Of a stretch of 64,000 nucleotides of DNA, positions 1 to 11,600 are shown piece after piece; position 1 is the stretch's first letter; each line of letters opens with the position of its first letter. A program made the position numbers and the translations under genes. The notes beneath the pieces were generated by a model that made no database searches, was not told the origin of the DNA, and was given only the letters and a program-made list of their open reading frames with translations. The DNA is from Hirudinaria manillensis (Eukaryota > Annelida > Clitellata > Hirudinida > Hirudinidae). Location of the stretch: contig CM067528.1 in the NCBI GenBank assembly GCA_034509925.1, positions 5,283,501-5,347,500 of the forward strand, read 5' to 3'.

Positions 1-1
1 T

Positions 2-196
2 CAACATTTGTGGCTGCTGGGAAACTTGTTCAAATTCCGAGAACAAAGAATTTCCAATTCTAAAGACGACCAACAACAACACCATCAACAGCAACAACAA
101 CAACAACATCAACCAATCAACGATCAACAACGAAATCCAACGGAAAATAACAAGCGTCTCTCTCCATTCTCTATCGAAATTTTACTCTCAAAGTGA
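2..196 (+). CDS. possible 3'-terminal exon of an upstream gene (partial, polyQ)
   Basis: An open frame enters from the left edge and ends with TGA at 194-196. It encodes a short ordinary stretch (HLWLLGNLFKFREQ) followed by a Gln/His-rich low-complexity tract from CAA/CAG/CAC/CAT codons, then a Ser/Leu-rich tail. AATAAA signals follow about 150 bp downstream, which fits a last exon and 3' UTR. No domain is recognisable and the frame is short, so it could also be untranslated repeat-rich sequence. Confidence 0.3.
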   Translation, partial: QHLWLLGNLFKFREQRISNSKDDQQQHHQQQQQQQHQPINDQQRNPTENNKRLSPFSIEILLSK

Positions 197-347
197 ATCA
201 AAATAATTTCCATGTGATAATATTAGATTTTACTAGATTTTACATTAATTATGTTATCGAATACTTGGATTCGTTCGCTTCTGTCATCGATAACCATTGA
301 TTATTTGTCTTTGATTTCTCGTTGCACAACTCATAGTCTTGGATGTA

Positions 348-482
348 AATAAATAGATTTAGAAATTGCTCTCGAAATGAGTTGATATCGCAAAAGCATG
401 GAAACACGAGGCAATTTATCGGAAGGCGCCAAAGAATGTTTCTTTAAACATGAAATCCAACTATGGTGCATCTCGAAATAAA
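348..482 (+). terminator. candidate poly(A) signals for the upstream gene
   Basis: AATAAA occurs at 348-353 and again at 477-482, 152 and 281 bp after the TGA of the edge frame and on the same strand. Either could be the cleavage signal of the gene that enters from the left. AATAAA is common by chance in AT-rich DNA. Confidence 0.3.
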
Positions 483-1674
483 AGCTTATCCTTTAACAAC
501 ATCAACGCCTGATAAAACTAAGTGCTTGCGATGTTCAGATTAAAAATCCCACTTTTAGTGGAAAAAGGAGATATTTGAATCGATTTAAGGAGATTGAGAT
601 GAGCACAAGCACCATTAATATCGATATCAATGAAAGGATAAGTCACAATTAGCTGCGAAATTAATTTTGCACATCAATCTAAAAATGCAATATCGAGAAT
701 TTCGTGATAACGTTGTATTAAATGATAGAATTTGAAAACGTGTATGAAAACAGAAGAACCGCTGTAATGGGGGTCATTATGACAAGTTTATGCACTTTGC
801 AACCTTTCTAAGTAAACTGATCCTCCGTATCTGCTGAGAGCACAAATAAACTCCAGGTGGAAATCGATCTCTCTTTATCTTTGTAGTGGAAAAAGCGCGG
901 AAGAACATCTTGCGCTCGAATCTCTTGTTTGCTTGTTTATATCGACTGCTTGTCTCACTCGTAGTTGGTTGCCGGGAACTATCGAAACGATGGTCAATTC
1001 CGTTCATTACTCGGTCGATAAGATCAGTAAATATTTTCTTCTTCTTCAGTTTCAACCAAGTTACAACAGATACATGTCAGGAGTCTTAATATCGAGCACT
1101 TCAATGCAACTCAACCGATGACGTATTGTAAATAAACTTTTCAATGATTTCCACTGAATGAAAGTATAAATTACTTATAAAAAAAGAATAACTAGAACTA
1201 TCCATCAACAACAAAAAAAAGCTTAAAATTACTGTAAAACTATCAAAATTCTTTGATTTCCTTTAGAGTAAAGGAATCTAAAAACCAGATGAACAGATAA
1301 ATCTTTTATAAAAATATTACAATTATCATCAGAAAACATTGTAAGCCATCGTTAGGAAACCGTGGCAAAACATTGCAACTGGGTTAATTAGTGTGTTCAT
1401 CATAAAATATATATATTTAATATTCAAGAAATTATTTTCATCCTCTGAATTTAAGAAGCTCGTTAACAGTATTTTATTAATTTTGAACTTGCCTGATTTT
1501 CTAATTAAAAGTCTTGTTCTGTTCGCCTTTCATTGAGAATGTGCCACTCGTGTTATCTCTTCGAGTTGTGCAAACTGATACTGCTAGTGAAAGAATACCT
1601 TGTGCACCTTTTTAGCGATAAAAGGAAATATTTTAAGAGCCATTGACGGAGCTTAATTCGAGTTCTTTTTGAAC
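483..1674. other. intergenic, no gene seen
   Basis: Only short frames without recognisable protein content. I see no RNA gene or long repeat. The right end should contain the promoter of the carboxypeptidase gene. Confidence 0.6.
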
Positions 1675-4409
1675 ATGGCCGTCTTATTTCTTCTATTTTT
1701 CCTGTGCATTTTTGATCAGAATTCTGCAAGAAGTTATCAAGGGTGACCACCGTTTGTCTTTCATTTTACAGAAATTCAATTATAATTGAATCTGTCGCAC
1801 GAATATTAATAGCAGACGTCCTTATTCAGTTATCACGTGATCAACAGCAAAAATGGAGATCAACTTTTAGAAAGAATCGGATTTGAGGAAGATTATGCGG
1901 AGGACAGGGTTGGTCAATAAAAATGTAAACAAGTAACGTTCAATATAGTTAGGTAATTGATTCATCGGAAATATTTCAGATACGCTCGTTGAGAAGTGAC
2001 CAATCTTCAATCCTGGTTCATCCATCGCTGGTGGATGTGACTTTGAAAAGGTTGACAAAAGCTGGAGTGGATTTTGTTATCGTCACAGAAGATTTACAAA
2101 AGTAATTCTATTTCTTTTCGCTGTCTGAACTTCAACGATTCCAACAATTCCTCAACATTTTCATTCAGAAACATCGACGAGGAAAGAAAGCCTCCTTCCT
2201 CCACAACAGGGGATTGGTTCGAATCCTACCATTCGTTCGGGGAGGTTAAGAATTTTCTAATGACACGACCCAGTTTTTAATAACAACAATGGAGCAACAA
2301 CTGAAACAATTACTCCGTCTTTTAAAAACATTTTTCATTTTTGGGGGTAAAAATCTGCTTTTAAATCGAACTCATGCTTAACTTTTCAATTCAGATTCTT
2401 CAGTGGTTAAAGATGAAATCGGTCAAGCATAGTAAGCACTGCAGCCTTCACGATATTGGAAAGAGTTACCAAAAGAGACCTTTGAGAGTAATCAAGGTTG
2501 AAGCTTGCTAAATTTACATAACCCTAATATAAATGAGTAAGCTTAATTTGAATAATAATTATTTAGTATAAAATTAGATTTTATTCTTTTCATTAAAAGC
2601 ATAACAGTTCGGAAGTAAATATATTAAGACCGGCACAAAAAGATAATTGATTAATGGTTATGCCGTCCCTTAAATGATATTGTAATATTATTATTTAATA
2701 TAATCACATAATATAAAATTATTTCCTTGGCGAGATAGATAGTCGGTGAACCAAATCAATGTAAAAACAAGACGTCCATCTGGATAGATTCAGGAATCCA
2801 TGCCAGGGAATGGATAAGCCATAGTACAGGCCTATATTTAATAGAAAGGGTGAGACAATGTTTTGTTAATTGCAGTAAAAACTTTAATTCTATTGTGTCA
2901 TCAGGAATATAGCATGTGTTTCATGAACCGCCACATTTTGTGGACTGCTTGACGAAGGAAAATAAGTGATATTAAATGATATTAAAGTAATAATCGCTTG
3001 ATCAAACGGTAATGTGACTCATTGCAGCTCTTGGAGGATTACCAGAGTGATCCATTTGTGAAGTACATGAGAAATACGTACGATTGGTATTTCCTTGTTG
3101 TTATCAACCCTGATGGATATGAATATTCATGGACTGATGTAAGACACGCGTGAATGTAAACAAGCATTTAGTACGAATGTTGATCAATTGATTCATTGAG
3201 TCCATCAGAACAGAATGTGGAGAAAATCCAGGTCACCAAACAAAGGGGTTTCTTGCATAGGAACGGATATAAACAGAAACTTTGATCATAAGTGGATGAG
3301 TAATAGACGATTTTCTTATTTTTTTAAATAGTTTCGCTCATCAATTTGAAAAATAAAACTTAAAATTTATTCAGCCATAGGAGCGAGCAGTAATCCTTGT
3401 TCGGAAACTTATGCCGGTCCGAAACCTTTTTCTGAACCTGAGGGAAAAGCTGTAGCTGACTTTGTGTTGAAAAACCAAAGCAAATGGGATTTATTTGTGA
3501 CTCTTCACTCATACGGACATCTCTGGCTCTCTCCATGGGGTTATACCACCCAACTTCCCGACAATTACCCACAATTGGTCAGCACTATTTTAGACGTAGT
3601 CACTACGCACAGGCACTATGATGTTACAATGCAATGTATGTTCGTATAGGTACTAACGCTTGAGTAGATAATATGAGCTTAATTCGTGTAATACACTAAT
3701 ATTCTTTATTTAGTAGTGAAGAGTTGTTTTTATTAGGAACAAGTTGGAAGGGCAGCGGTAAGTGCCATTCAAAATTTCAGTGGAATCAATTATCGCTTTG
3801 GATCATCTGCCAATGTCTTGTGTTGGTCAAATAATTTGCCCCTTCGAACTTTCATAAATCTTAACATTGACTTTATTAAGACTAACCATGATTAAAAACA
3901 TTCTGAGTTTTTAGGTCAGATTTTTATTACATAACTACACTATACTTCTATTTCCATAGTGAAATTGAATTTTCCAAGATGCGACTTTTTTTTTAAACTT
4001 ATAATGTTAGAAATATCTGTTTGCAATTATAATTATGTCTGAGAACTTTGTTTCATAATCTTAAATTCAGATTTAATTAGAAAATCAAAGAAAACGCGAC
4101 CATTTAAATATTAATTAAATCGATTAACTTGATTATTTAGACAGCTCTTCAGGAACCTCCCGAGATTGGGCCAAAGGGGTACCAAAAATCCCCCTTGTTT
4201 ATACGGTCGAATTAAGAAATAGCTCGAGCTTCGTTCTTCCACCGTCTGAAATTATTCCAACGGGCATAGAAATCTGGCGGGCATTAAAAGCATGCATTAA
4301 GACCATGGAAACCGTTCTCCCACCTTCTTGCAAACTTTCTCGGACCCCCTTCGAGATCATCTCCACAAAAAATGATGATGCATCCGATCAGGAAACTTAT
4401 GAATATTAA
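1675..4409 (+). CDS. M14A zinc carboxypeptidase, carboxypeptidase O-like
   Basis: Secreted proenzyme that removes C-terminal residues from peptides. The likely first exon (ATG 1675, donor near 1742) encodes a hydrophobic signal peptide. Later exons, in phase: about 1953-2101 (propeptide ending VIVTEDLQ), 2169-2244, 2395-2496, 2739-2849, 3028-3138, 3209-3299, 3375-3577, 3737-3821, 4141-4409 (TAA). Catalytic features are complete: zinc ligands in GIHAREW and LHSYG, substrate-binding Arg in NRNF, Tyr split across the 3821/4141 junction, catalytic Glu in YTVELRN. The residue at bovine position 255 is Arg (SRDW), as in human CPO, which predicts preference for acidic C-terminal residues. The join of exon 1 to the propeptide exon does not work in phase, so a small exon or another start is missing. 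Residues after the catalytic Glu (NSS instead of DTG) are unusual. Confidence 0.9.
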
Positions 4410-4477
4410 TCAGGTGATTATCCTAAAGACATTCAAATAGATATTAGCTGCCATAAAAACTTTAAAGAATTGAATTC

Positions 4478-4483
4478 AATAAA
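4478..4483 (+). terminator. poly(A) signal of the carboxypeptidase gene
   Basis: AATAAA lies 69 bp after the TAA stop, in the correct orientation and at a normal distance. Confidence 0.6.
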
Positions 4484-6836
4484 ATTAATGCGATTACTTG
4501 ATTTAACAATCATTCACTTGCATCAAAAGTGAGTTAAAACCCCAAGTCTGCACCGTCAGGATCTCCATTGGCTAGAGGCGCCCTTTAACTGATAAAGAAA
4601 TGATTTCAAATCAGATTTGAGTAAATAAGGTAATTAAAACATCGATTACAGAACACAAATGTGGATTGTCTTTTCGGAAATAAAGTATCAAAATGTCGAA
4701 AAACCGACTCAGTAGATGAAAAGACGTTTAAAAGACTGAGAAACGATTGAAGTCTTTTCTAATCTTTCAGGACTTTCAGAGCAGACATGAAATGAATTTG
4801 ATGAAATAAATTCGTCGATATTTTTGAAAGTAATGTGAGGTAACGTAATTCCTCATCGAAAATGTATGACATGAGTAGGGTCGGCCTGGCTTTACGTAAT
4901 AATGTAACGTTTTTAAATATCGTCTTTGTTATTAAACATTTGCCTGTAATTATAACTTATCTAGTCATTACCAAAACCAAAATTAAATTGAAATCGAAAC
5001 CAAAAATAAAAATAATATCAAAGATAATTATTCCGTTCCCTTATTCAATAGAAGTACGAAACAAAATCCACCAAGAATCTTACATTCGATGTAGTTACAT
5101 TTATTAAATACATTTAACATGTCTGCTTCTCAGTTCATCTTCCAAACAGAGGCTTCAAAGGTTTCGATTCTCTCTCGTGATCCCATTCATGATCTCGAAT
5201 GCTCCAAATTATATTGTTTTTATTTTAAAGAAAAGGTACACTCATACCATCCACCAGCCTGCGACATTTGACAAGAACATGTTTTTAACAATAATTCATT
5301 TGTCAGCATCTCACACAAGTCACGACTTGAGAATGCTTATTTCAAAATCTAAACTCGAATAATTTAAGGTGATTTATATATTTTTTAAGGCTAAGTCTAA
5401 ATATCTGAATGATTGTTTCTAGTTTTGGTTCAAGCAGCACGGCCGTGCTTAAAGACTTTGTTATGAAAAGGCCGGCGAACAAACTCCAATTATTGATATA
5501 TAAAGGCTTCACGAAAAAGATATTTTCTGTACGAGAACTTAGTTAAAGAGGTTTGCAATGTATGATGCTTATGGCAAGTTTTTAATTGATGTTTTTCAAT
5601 GGTTCATTTTTGTTATCGTTAAACAATTATTGCCAATAAATAAAGCATTTATACCATTTATATAACAGTAAGTTAACATTTATTTTACAATTTCTGATGA
5701 GCTAAAAAGTTTGAGAATTTAATTAATTTAATTTCTGTTACTGTCGATATTCGAGACATGCGCATTTATCTTTCGGTTAATATAATGTTTGTCAACACTT
5801 GCTCGAATTTAGTACGTATTACAATGAGGTACCGTGCTTATACCGAATATATGAAACTTAAATTATGCTATTACTTTGCCGAATTTGCTCTCTGTTGAAC
5901 AAGATGCTTGTAAATTCATAATGTCATAATTAAGTCCCGTAAAAAGTTTACAAATACTTTCTGAGTCTCGACGATTACTTGCATAGGCTGTATTTTTATT
6001 AGCTTCTTAAGAAGAGGCTCATTGTAATTCTAAAGTTGAAAAAAACTCAATAGCATTTTTCGCATAACGGTGTTAAAATAATTCCGATGAAATTTGATTA
6101 TTGAATCAAAGGCAAAATACGTTAGCGTAATTTATGGTTAATTCCCCAACGATTAGTTCTGCCTCCTCGACTTTGTTTGATGAAAAGCAAAAATATAATA
6201 TATAATATTCCATTCCCCCACACGAAAATGAAGTTCCTTCATAAATAAAGGAATTATTTATCTGAAGTCCGGCCTTTAAAGCACTACAAACTATTAACTA
6301 GGGCTATTACAATGTGCAATTGAACTCCCAAATTTTTATTTACAAAAATATCATTGAATAAATCATTTTAACAATTCTTTGAAAACCTGAGCAAGGTACA
6401 AGTTGCGGAGACATGTTAATTAGCCAAGCATCTCTGAATTTTAAGCAATACTAAGACAGTTATTACGTTTCTTTTGCAAACGCTTAATATGAAACGGAAT
6501 TTCTTTTTTGCGAGATACTATTATTTATTATATGGTAAATATTTTAATATATATTATTTAAATTAAATAATGGATATTTTATGAAATAAGCATTAATCTT
6601 AAACAGTCATCGGGTGATTGGATCCAGAACAGAAGTGTCAGTTTAAAAGATGAACCTTGGTATCTTAGAAGTCTCGCAATATTTTGAAATTGTTATATTC
6701 AAAGAGACAAAATATAAGTGTACTGAAAACTTTTTCATACGGGTATTTTTAGACATAAACATACCTATTGACCGGGCGCTATTGTTGATAGCCGACGACC
6801 TGTTTTGCGTTATTGCGCCTTTCGAAGTTTGCAAAG
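4484..6836. other. intergenic, no gene seen
   Basis: About 2.35 kb of AT-rich sequence. The short frames here have biased, Lys/Ile-rich composition and no family resemblance. The right end is the promoter region of the PAR bZIP gene. Confidence 0.6.
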
Positions 6837-8027
6837 ATGTCTGACATAAAGTTTAATAAAAATGACATATCTCTCCGAATGTTACTGGAGCATCCAGAAT
6901 TGCTGGAAGCACCCATCCAAGACGAACGTAAGAATACGTAATCTAAAGTTATATATTATCTGGAAATCTCGAAAAATGTATATCTGGAACTTGACTTAAT
7001 AACGTATTTTAAGCAAACTAAACGAAGTCTATTTGACCGTATCTGTTTCCTAAATTACTTTGAATAAAAACTGTAGAAGGAACTTAAACTTCAAAATAAG
7101 GCTTTGAACATTTTTACAGAGGCTTACTCGAGAAAGGATTTAATGACAGAAAGCAGCAAATATGACACGCAGTCGGCCTTCTTAGTTCCCAACATTTGGC
7201 AAGACACCATACCACCAGAATTCTTGGATTTGTCAGAACCATTTGACCATGTGGATGTCACCTCATGGTTGAATGAACAATCAAAGTTGAGAGAAGTTTC
7301 CATACCAAACAATGATGCTCAACAGGGCAGTAATTTGCAGTTCCCTCACGGCCAATATCCTTACCAATGCTTTGAAAATGATTATGGGGCCGACAATCCA
7401 CCAGACCAAGGTTTGGAATTTCTCACTTTATAACTTTCAATGAATGCCTTCAACTTTTGCACCTAGAAACAGACGACGATACGAGCTCTTCTGCAAAGCA
7501 GGATGCATCGCACTGCGAACACGAAGGCTCTTCCTCCGGTTCTCCTGCAGCTGGCAAGCTCAACCTTCCCATGAAAGCAAGTTAGTGATTTTCTCAGAAT
7601 TTTTGTGCAGGGACATCTGTGCATTGTGGACAACATGAAGTTGCAGGCGACGACTCATTCGACCCTAGCAAAAGGTCATTCACCATCGACGAGCTCAAGG
7701 TCGCGCCCATCTTGCCAAAGTCACGAAAGGTCCCTCAAAATGCGTTTCGATTCCCTTTAACCATCGTTTGACCCCTGACCTTTTAACGTGCAGAACTTTG
7801 TACCGTCAGAGAAAAAGGACGATCACTACTGGACGAAGAGAATGAAGAACAACAAGGCTGCAAAAAGATCGAGAGAAGCAAAAAGGATGAAAGAGAATCA
7901 AATAAGTCTGAGGACAGCTTATCTCGAGGAAGAGAATGCAAGACTAAAAAGCGAACTCAGGAGTATGACCGAAGAAAGGAACGAACTGAAAAGAAGGTTG
8001 ATGAAATATGAATACGTCGGCGAGTGA
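6837..8027 (+). CDS. PAR-domain bZIP transcription factor (HLF/TEF/DBP, Pdp1 family)
   Basis: Nuclear DNA-binding dimer of the proline-and-acidic-rich bZIP class, known in other animals for circadian and developmental control. Exons: 6837-6927, 7120-7410, 7467-7580, 7611-7729, 7794-8027, about 282 residues with all phases matching. The N-terminal part has the family's SAFL..(N)IW...(I)P segment. The fourth exon carries the PAR extension ([17 protein letters not shown]) joined directly to the basic region ([19 protein letters not shown]), then a leucine zipper with regularly spaced Leu. The stop follows the zipper closely, as in the family. The third intron read this way is only 30 nt (7581-7610); a donor at 7538/7539 gives a 72-nt intron in the same phase and is an alternative. 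Orthology to one vertebrate paralogue cannot be assigned. Converges on calnexin. Confidence 0.92.
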
Positions 8028-8646
8028 TCACCTCGCACGTCACCCTGCCGACAGCGCACACGTGCCGTGATGAAGTCGACTCATCAATCGTGAACTGATA
8101 CGTTGATCCTAACTGCACGTCCCTAATCAACTCGTTTCCAAACTCCCACGCTTTGTTTCAAAGATCCTGCACGGTCATTAATAACTTAACTAATTCAGAA
8201 ATCGATCGAGCTTAGCAAGCAAAAATGTCCTTCCCAAAATCATTTTTCTTTTAATCTGGTCGGCCGGTAAATCCGACCGACTCCATCCATTGTTGCATGT
8301 CGTTTGTGATCAAGCAAATCACAGAAAGCAAAACGTAACAAATCCTATAAATCGTTAATTACATTATGACGGATGCCGATCACGAGCCTCGGACAGACGA
8401 GAAACGAACGTGGACACGACCTAAACGAATATCGAGCTCGTCGCCGAGATCGCGACGTTATCACGACGTCCCGTTCGCTAGCGAGGAGTCAAACAGAATT
8501 CAAAAGTCAGGTCGAGAGCCCGATGTACACGTAACATTAAACGTATCCATTAAACACATAAACAATCGGAGCACATTCATTGTCTACATTTGTGCTTTCC
8601 TTTTACTACCAACTGGAATCACTCAGTCTTTGCCTGGAGAAATAAC
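8028..8646. other. convergent 3' flanks of the PAR bZIP and calnexin genes
   Basis: The 619 bp between the two stop codons hold the 3' UTRs of both genes. A 94-codon open frame at 8366-8650 (+) has no recognisable domain and overlaps calnexin's tail on the other strand, so I do not call it a gene. No clear AATAAA was found for either gene here. Confidence 0.5.
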
Positions 8647-11600
8647 TTAAGTGTCAGTTATCATCAAAGATATGAGTTTTAAAAATATCACAGCGGTAAC
8701 CTCTAAGTCTGCCTTTGTCCTTTTTTTGACCTTTTTCTCTCCCGATTCATAAGAACCCAATCCGCCAGCGGGGTCGTCCCCTGCAGTTTCCGGGATGTCC
8801 TCTACGACGCCCCCCTCGCTCGATGCGTCCTCTTCTTCTTCCTCCTCATCGTCGGGGGATGAGACATCAGTCTTCTTTGGATGTTCAGGCCTTGCCCCAG
8901 CCTGTTGGTCAGCAAGTCGACAGTCAGTAATCAGTAAGCATTAAGTCGTACTCGAGACACCCACTTTTGGCGACGAGAAGCAACAGTATGCGACTATGAG
9001 AACGACGGGCAACACGATGACGACGATGATGACTGCCCACAACCAGGGCCTCTCTTGTGTTGCATCAAGGACCGATTGGACAATGCTGCTCTAGAAACAG
9101 AAAACATGTTCTGTTTGACATGCAAGTCGTTCGCGGTGCATTCCCAAAGCGAAATTACTGACAGCAGAGTCGTTGGATTCCTCCGTGTGCTTGACGCCCC
9201 AGGTCTGAGCCGTCCAGTCGTCTGCCGTGATCTGACTCGTGGTGATGATGAAGTTGTCGAACACGATGTCGTTCGACATGGACCACAATTCCAAGCCGAT
9301 GGCAGCCTATAAAAGATGCAAGTAAATATTTTATTCACGTGCTCAGTACTTAAACAGCCAAACTTAAACGATCTTGTTTCTCACAATGGTTGTCATCTTG
9401 AATGGTTCTTTATCTTCAAAATATTTTGGATTTGGTATTGTCCTTGGAGACCATTTTCCCTTAATTAGACATTATCATTATTCCATTATTCAATAAGTTT
9501 AAATTAGTTATACAATCAAATCCTCAGTAATTACTTTGTAATCAGGATTGTCAATCAGAGGAACCTCCCACTTTCCTTTGTACTTAGGATTTTTCACGGA
9601 TGGAATTTTCCATTCTCCACAACCAGGTGCATTTTCACACTTAGGATTGCCTGCAAATAGGAAGGAAATTATGAGCATTATGAGATTTCTCATAACATTA
9701 GTAATGATTAGCAAGTTGATTTAGTATTCAAGTAAAATCCAAAATCAATGAAGATTACTTATCAGAGGTGCTTCCCATTCTCCATCCATGTCTTCATCCC
9801 TACAAAATTGAGATCCATAAAAACTCTTTACTTGAAAGTGCAAAGTAATTTTAAAAAAGAAATAAAAATATATGTAATGCGTGTGAATTACATAATAAAT
9901 GCATAAATGATAAAAATAATTTCTCACAATATGAAAAACTGCAAATTAGATCATTACTAGAGCTAACAAAAACTAAATCGGTTAGCCACAAATGTATAAA
10001 TAGACTAGTTAAAAAGTTAATTGAAAAGTTATACCCTAGTCCAATCCTAATCAGTAACATAAGATATTTAAAGCTAAGTCAAACCCAGAAATAAATAATT
10101 GAACTAAATTTAATTATAAAATGCAGAAATAACTAAGCACAAACTATCTTAAACTTTATCTTGTTGAAATTTAAGAATGTGGAAAATGATGACAGAAGAG
10201 GCAAGTATTAAGAAAACTAATCCGGGCATACCAGTCCGATGGCTTTTCAGCTGCAGGATCGGGGATGAGCTCGGGCTCATCGTCCAACCACCCATCTGGT
10301 TTCACTGCATTGACATCATCCACAAATTCTGGCTCTGATTCATCCCTGAATACAAAATTTAAGAATTCATTCATCAACCTCTGCTTTGTTTGCATAAACT
10401 TTTAAAATCTCACCAGTCTTCGGGCTTCACGGCTTCGGGGTCCTTTATCCTGGATAGATTATATTAACATTAATATCTAAAATAGAAGAACGACAAACGT
10501 GGATCCAATAAAAAAAACCTCTCTCTGTCATCCCAATCATCAGGTTTCTTGTCATCTGGATCGGTGATTTCCTTTGGAGGGTTAACAGGTGGGCTGCAAT
10601 GTTGGTAAACAATATCATTGTTAAATACAATTTTAAGCAATTTGATATAATGCCAGTTCTTAAAATTTGTTGCTCCCTAAGATGCATATGGAACTTATGT
10701 CATAATAATGGAAGGCCCTTGAGGAGTAACTATGTTAATTATGAAAGAAATCATCCCCAAAGCTATGCTTTATAAAACATTAAATAAATAAATCAACTTT
10801 ACATCAATTTAATTCTAATGCAAAGAGTATTCAAAGGTATGTGCTACTTTTTGGGAGTAATTAGTAATGCAAAGAAGCATTAAATCCAATAAATCAAACA
10901 TTAAATTGAAAAAGAAGCCTCACGTGAAGTCTTCAAGGAGGTTGCCGTAAGAGATGCGAGACTGGTCAACGTATATTTGGTAGGTGTTGTCTGGCTTGAC
11001 GACTGAAAGGATTCATTACATTCTTTAAAACAAGTATAAATTCATTACATTCTTGATTAATTAACATGACATAAATTGATAAAGAGCAAAACACTGAAGT
11101 TTGAGTTTTAGAAAATAGTAACCAAAGTGATCAGTTGGAAAGGAATGTTATACATATGTGACTGGCAAAAGCTCTCTTGTCAGCAGTGAATTTTGGTGCA
11201 TGTCACTTATCCACTATTTCTAATAGCATTATTAATGTTTTATTAGTCAAATTAAACTATTCTGCATGTTAATTGAGGTAAGATAATTCGTGAATGGGGA
11301 TAAGATATTGTAATGTAATTGTGCTCAATGTAAAAACTATGTTTCGCAGCAATATGGCAATAAAGTCAACTCATAGGCAATGCAGCAAAATAGTAGATAT
11401 GTGACAGGCACTAAAACACATTGCCAGCAAGTTGGCTTTTGCCAGTCACATATCCAGGTACCATATACATTTGGGAAAGTATATGTTCCAACTAGCCAAA
11501 ACAAAATTCAACATCCAACATAAAGTGGTGAGTTTTGAAGTAAAACCAAGGAATGATGTAAGTTAACTCAGACGATTAACCTTTCATATATAACAAAAAG

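Noticed and set aside
3578-3649. Apparent premature stop in the carboxypeptidase after YPQL
   Set aside because: It is intronic. Splicing at 3577 to 3737 restores [12 protein letters not shown], which matches the family.
8366-8650. 94-codon plus-strand frame between PAR bZIP and calnexin
   Set aside because: No recognisable domain, lies in the 3' UTR region and overlaps the calnexin tail antisense.
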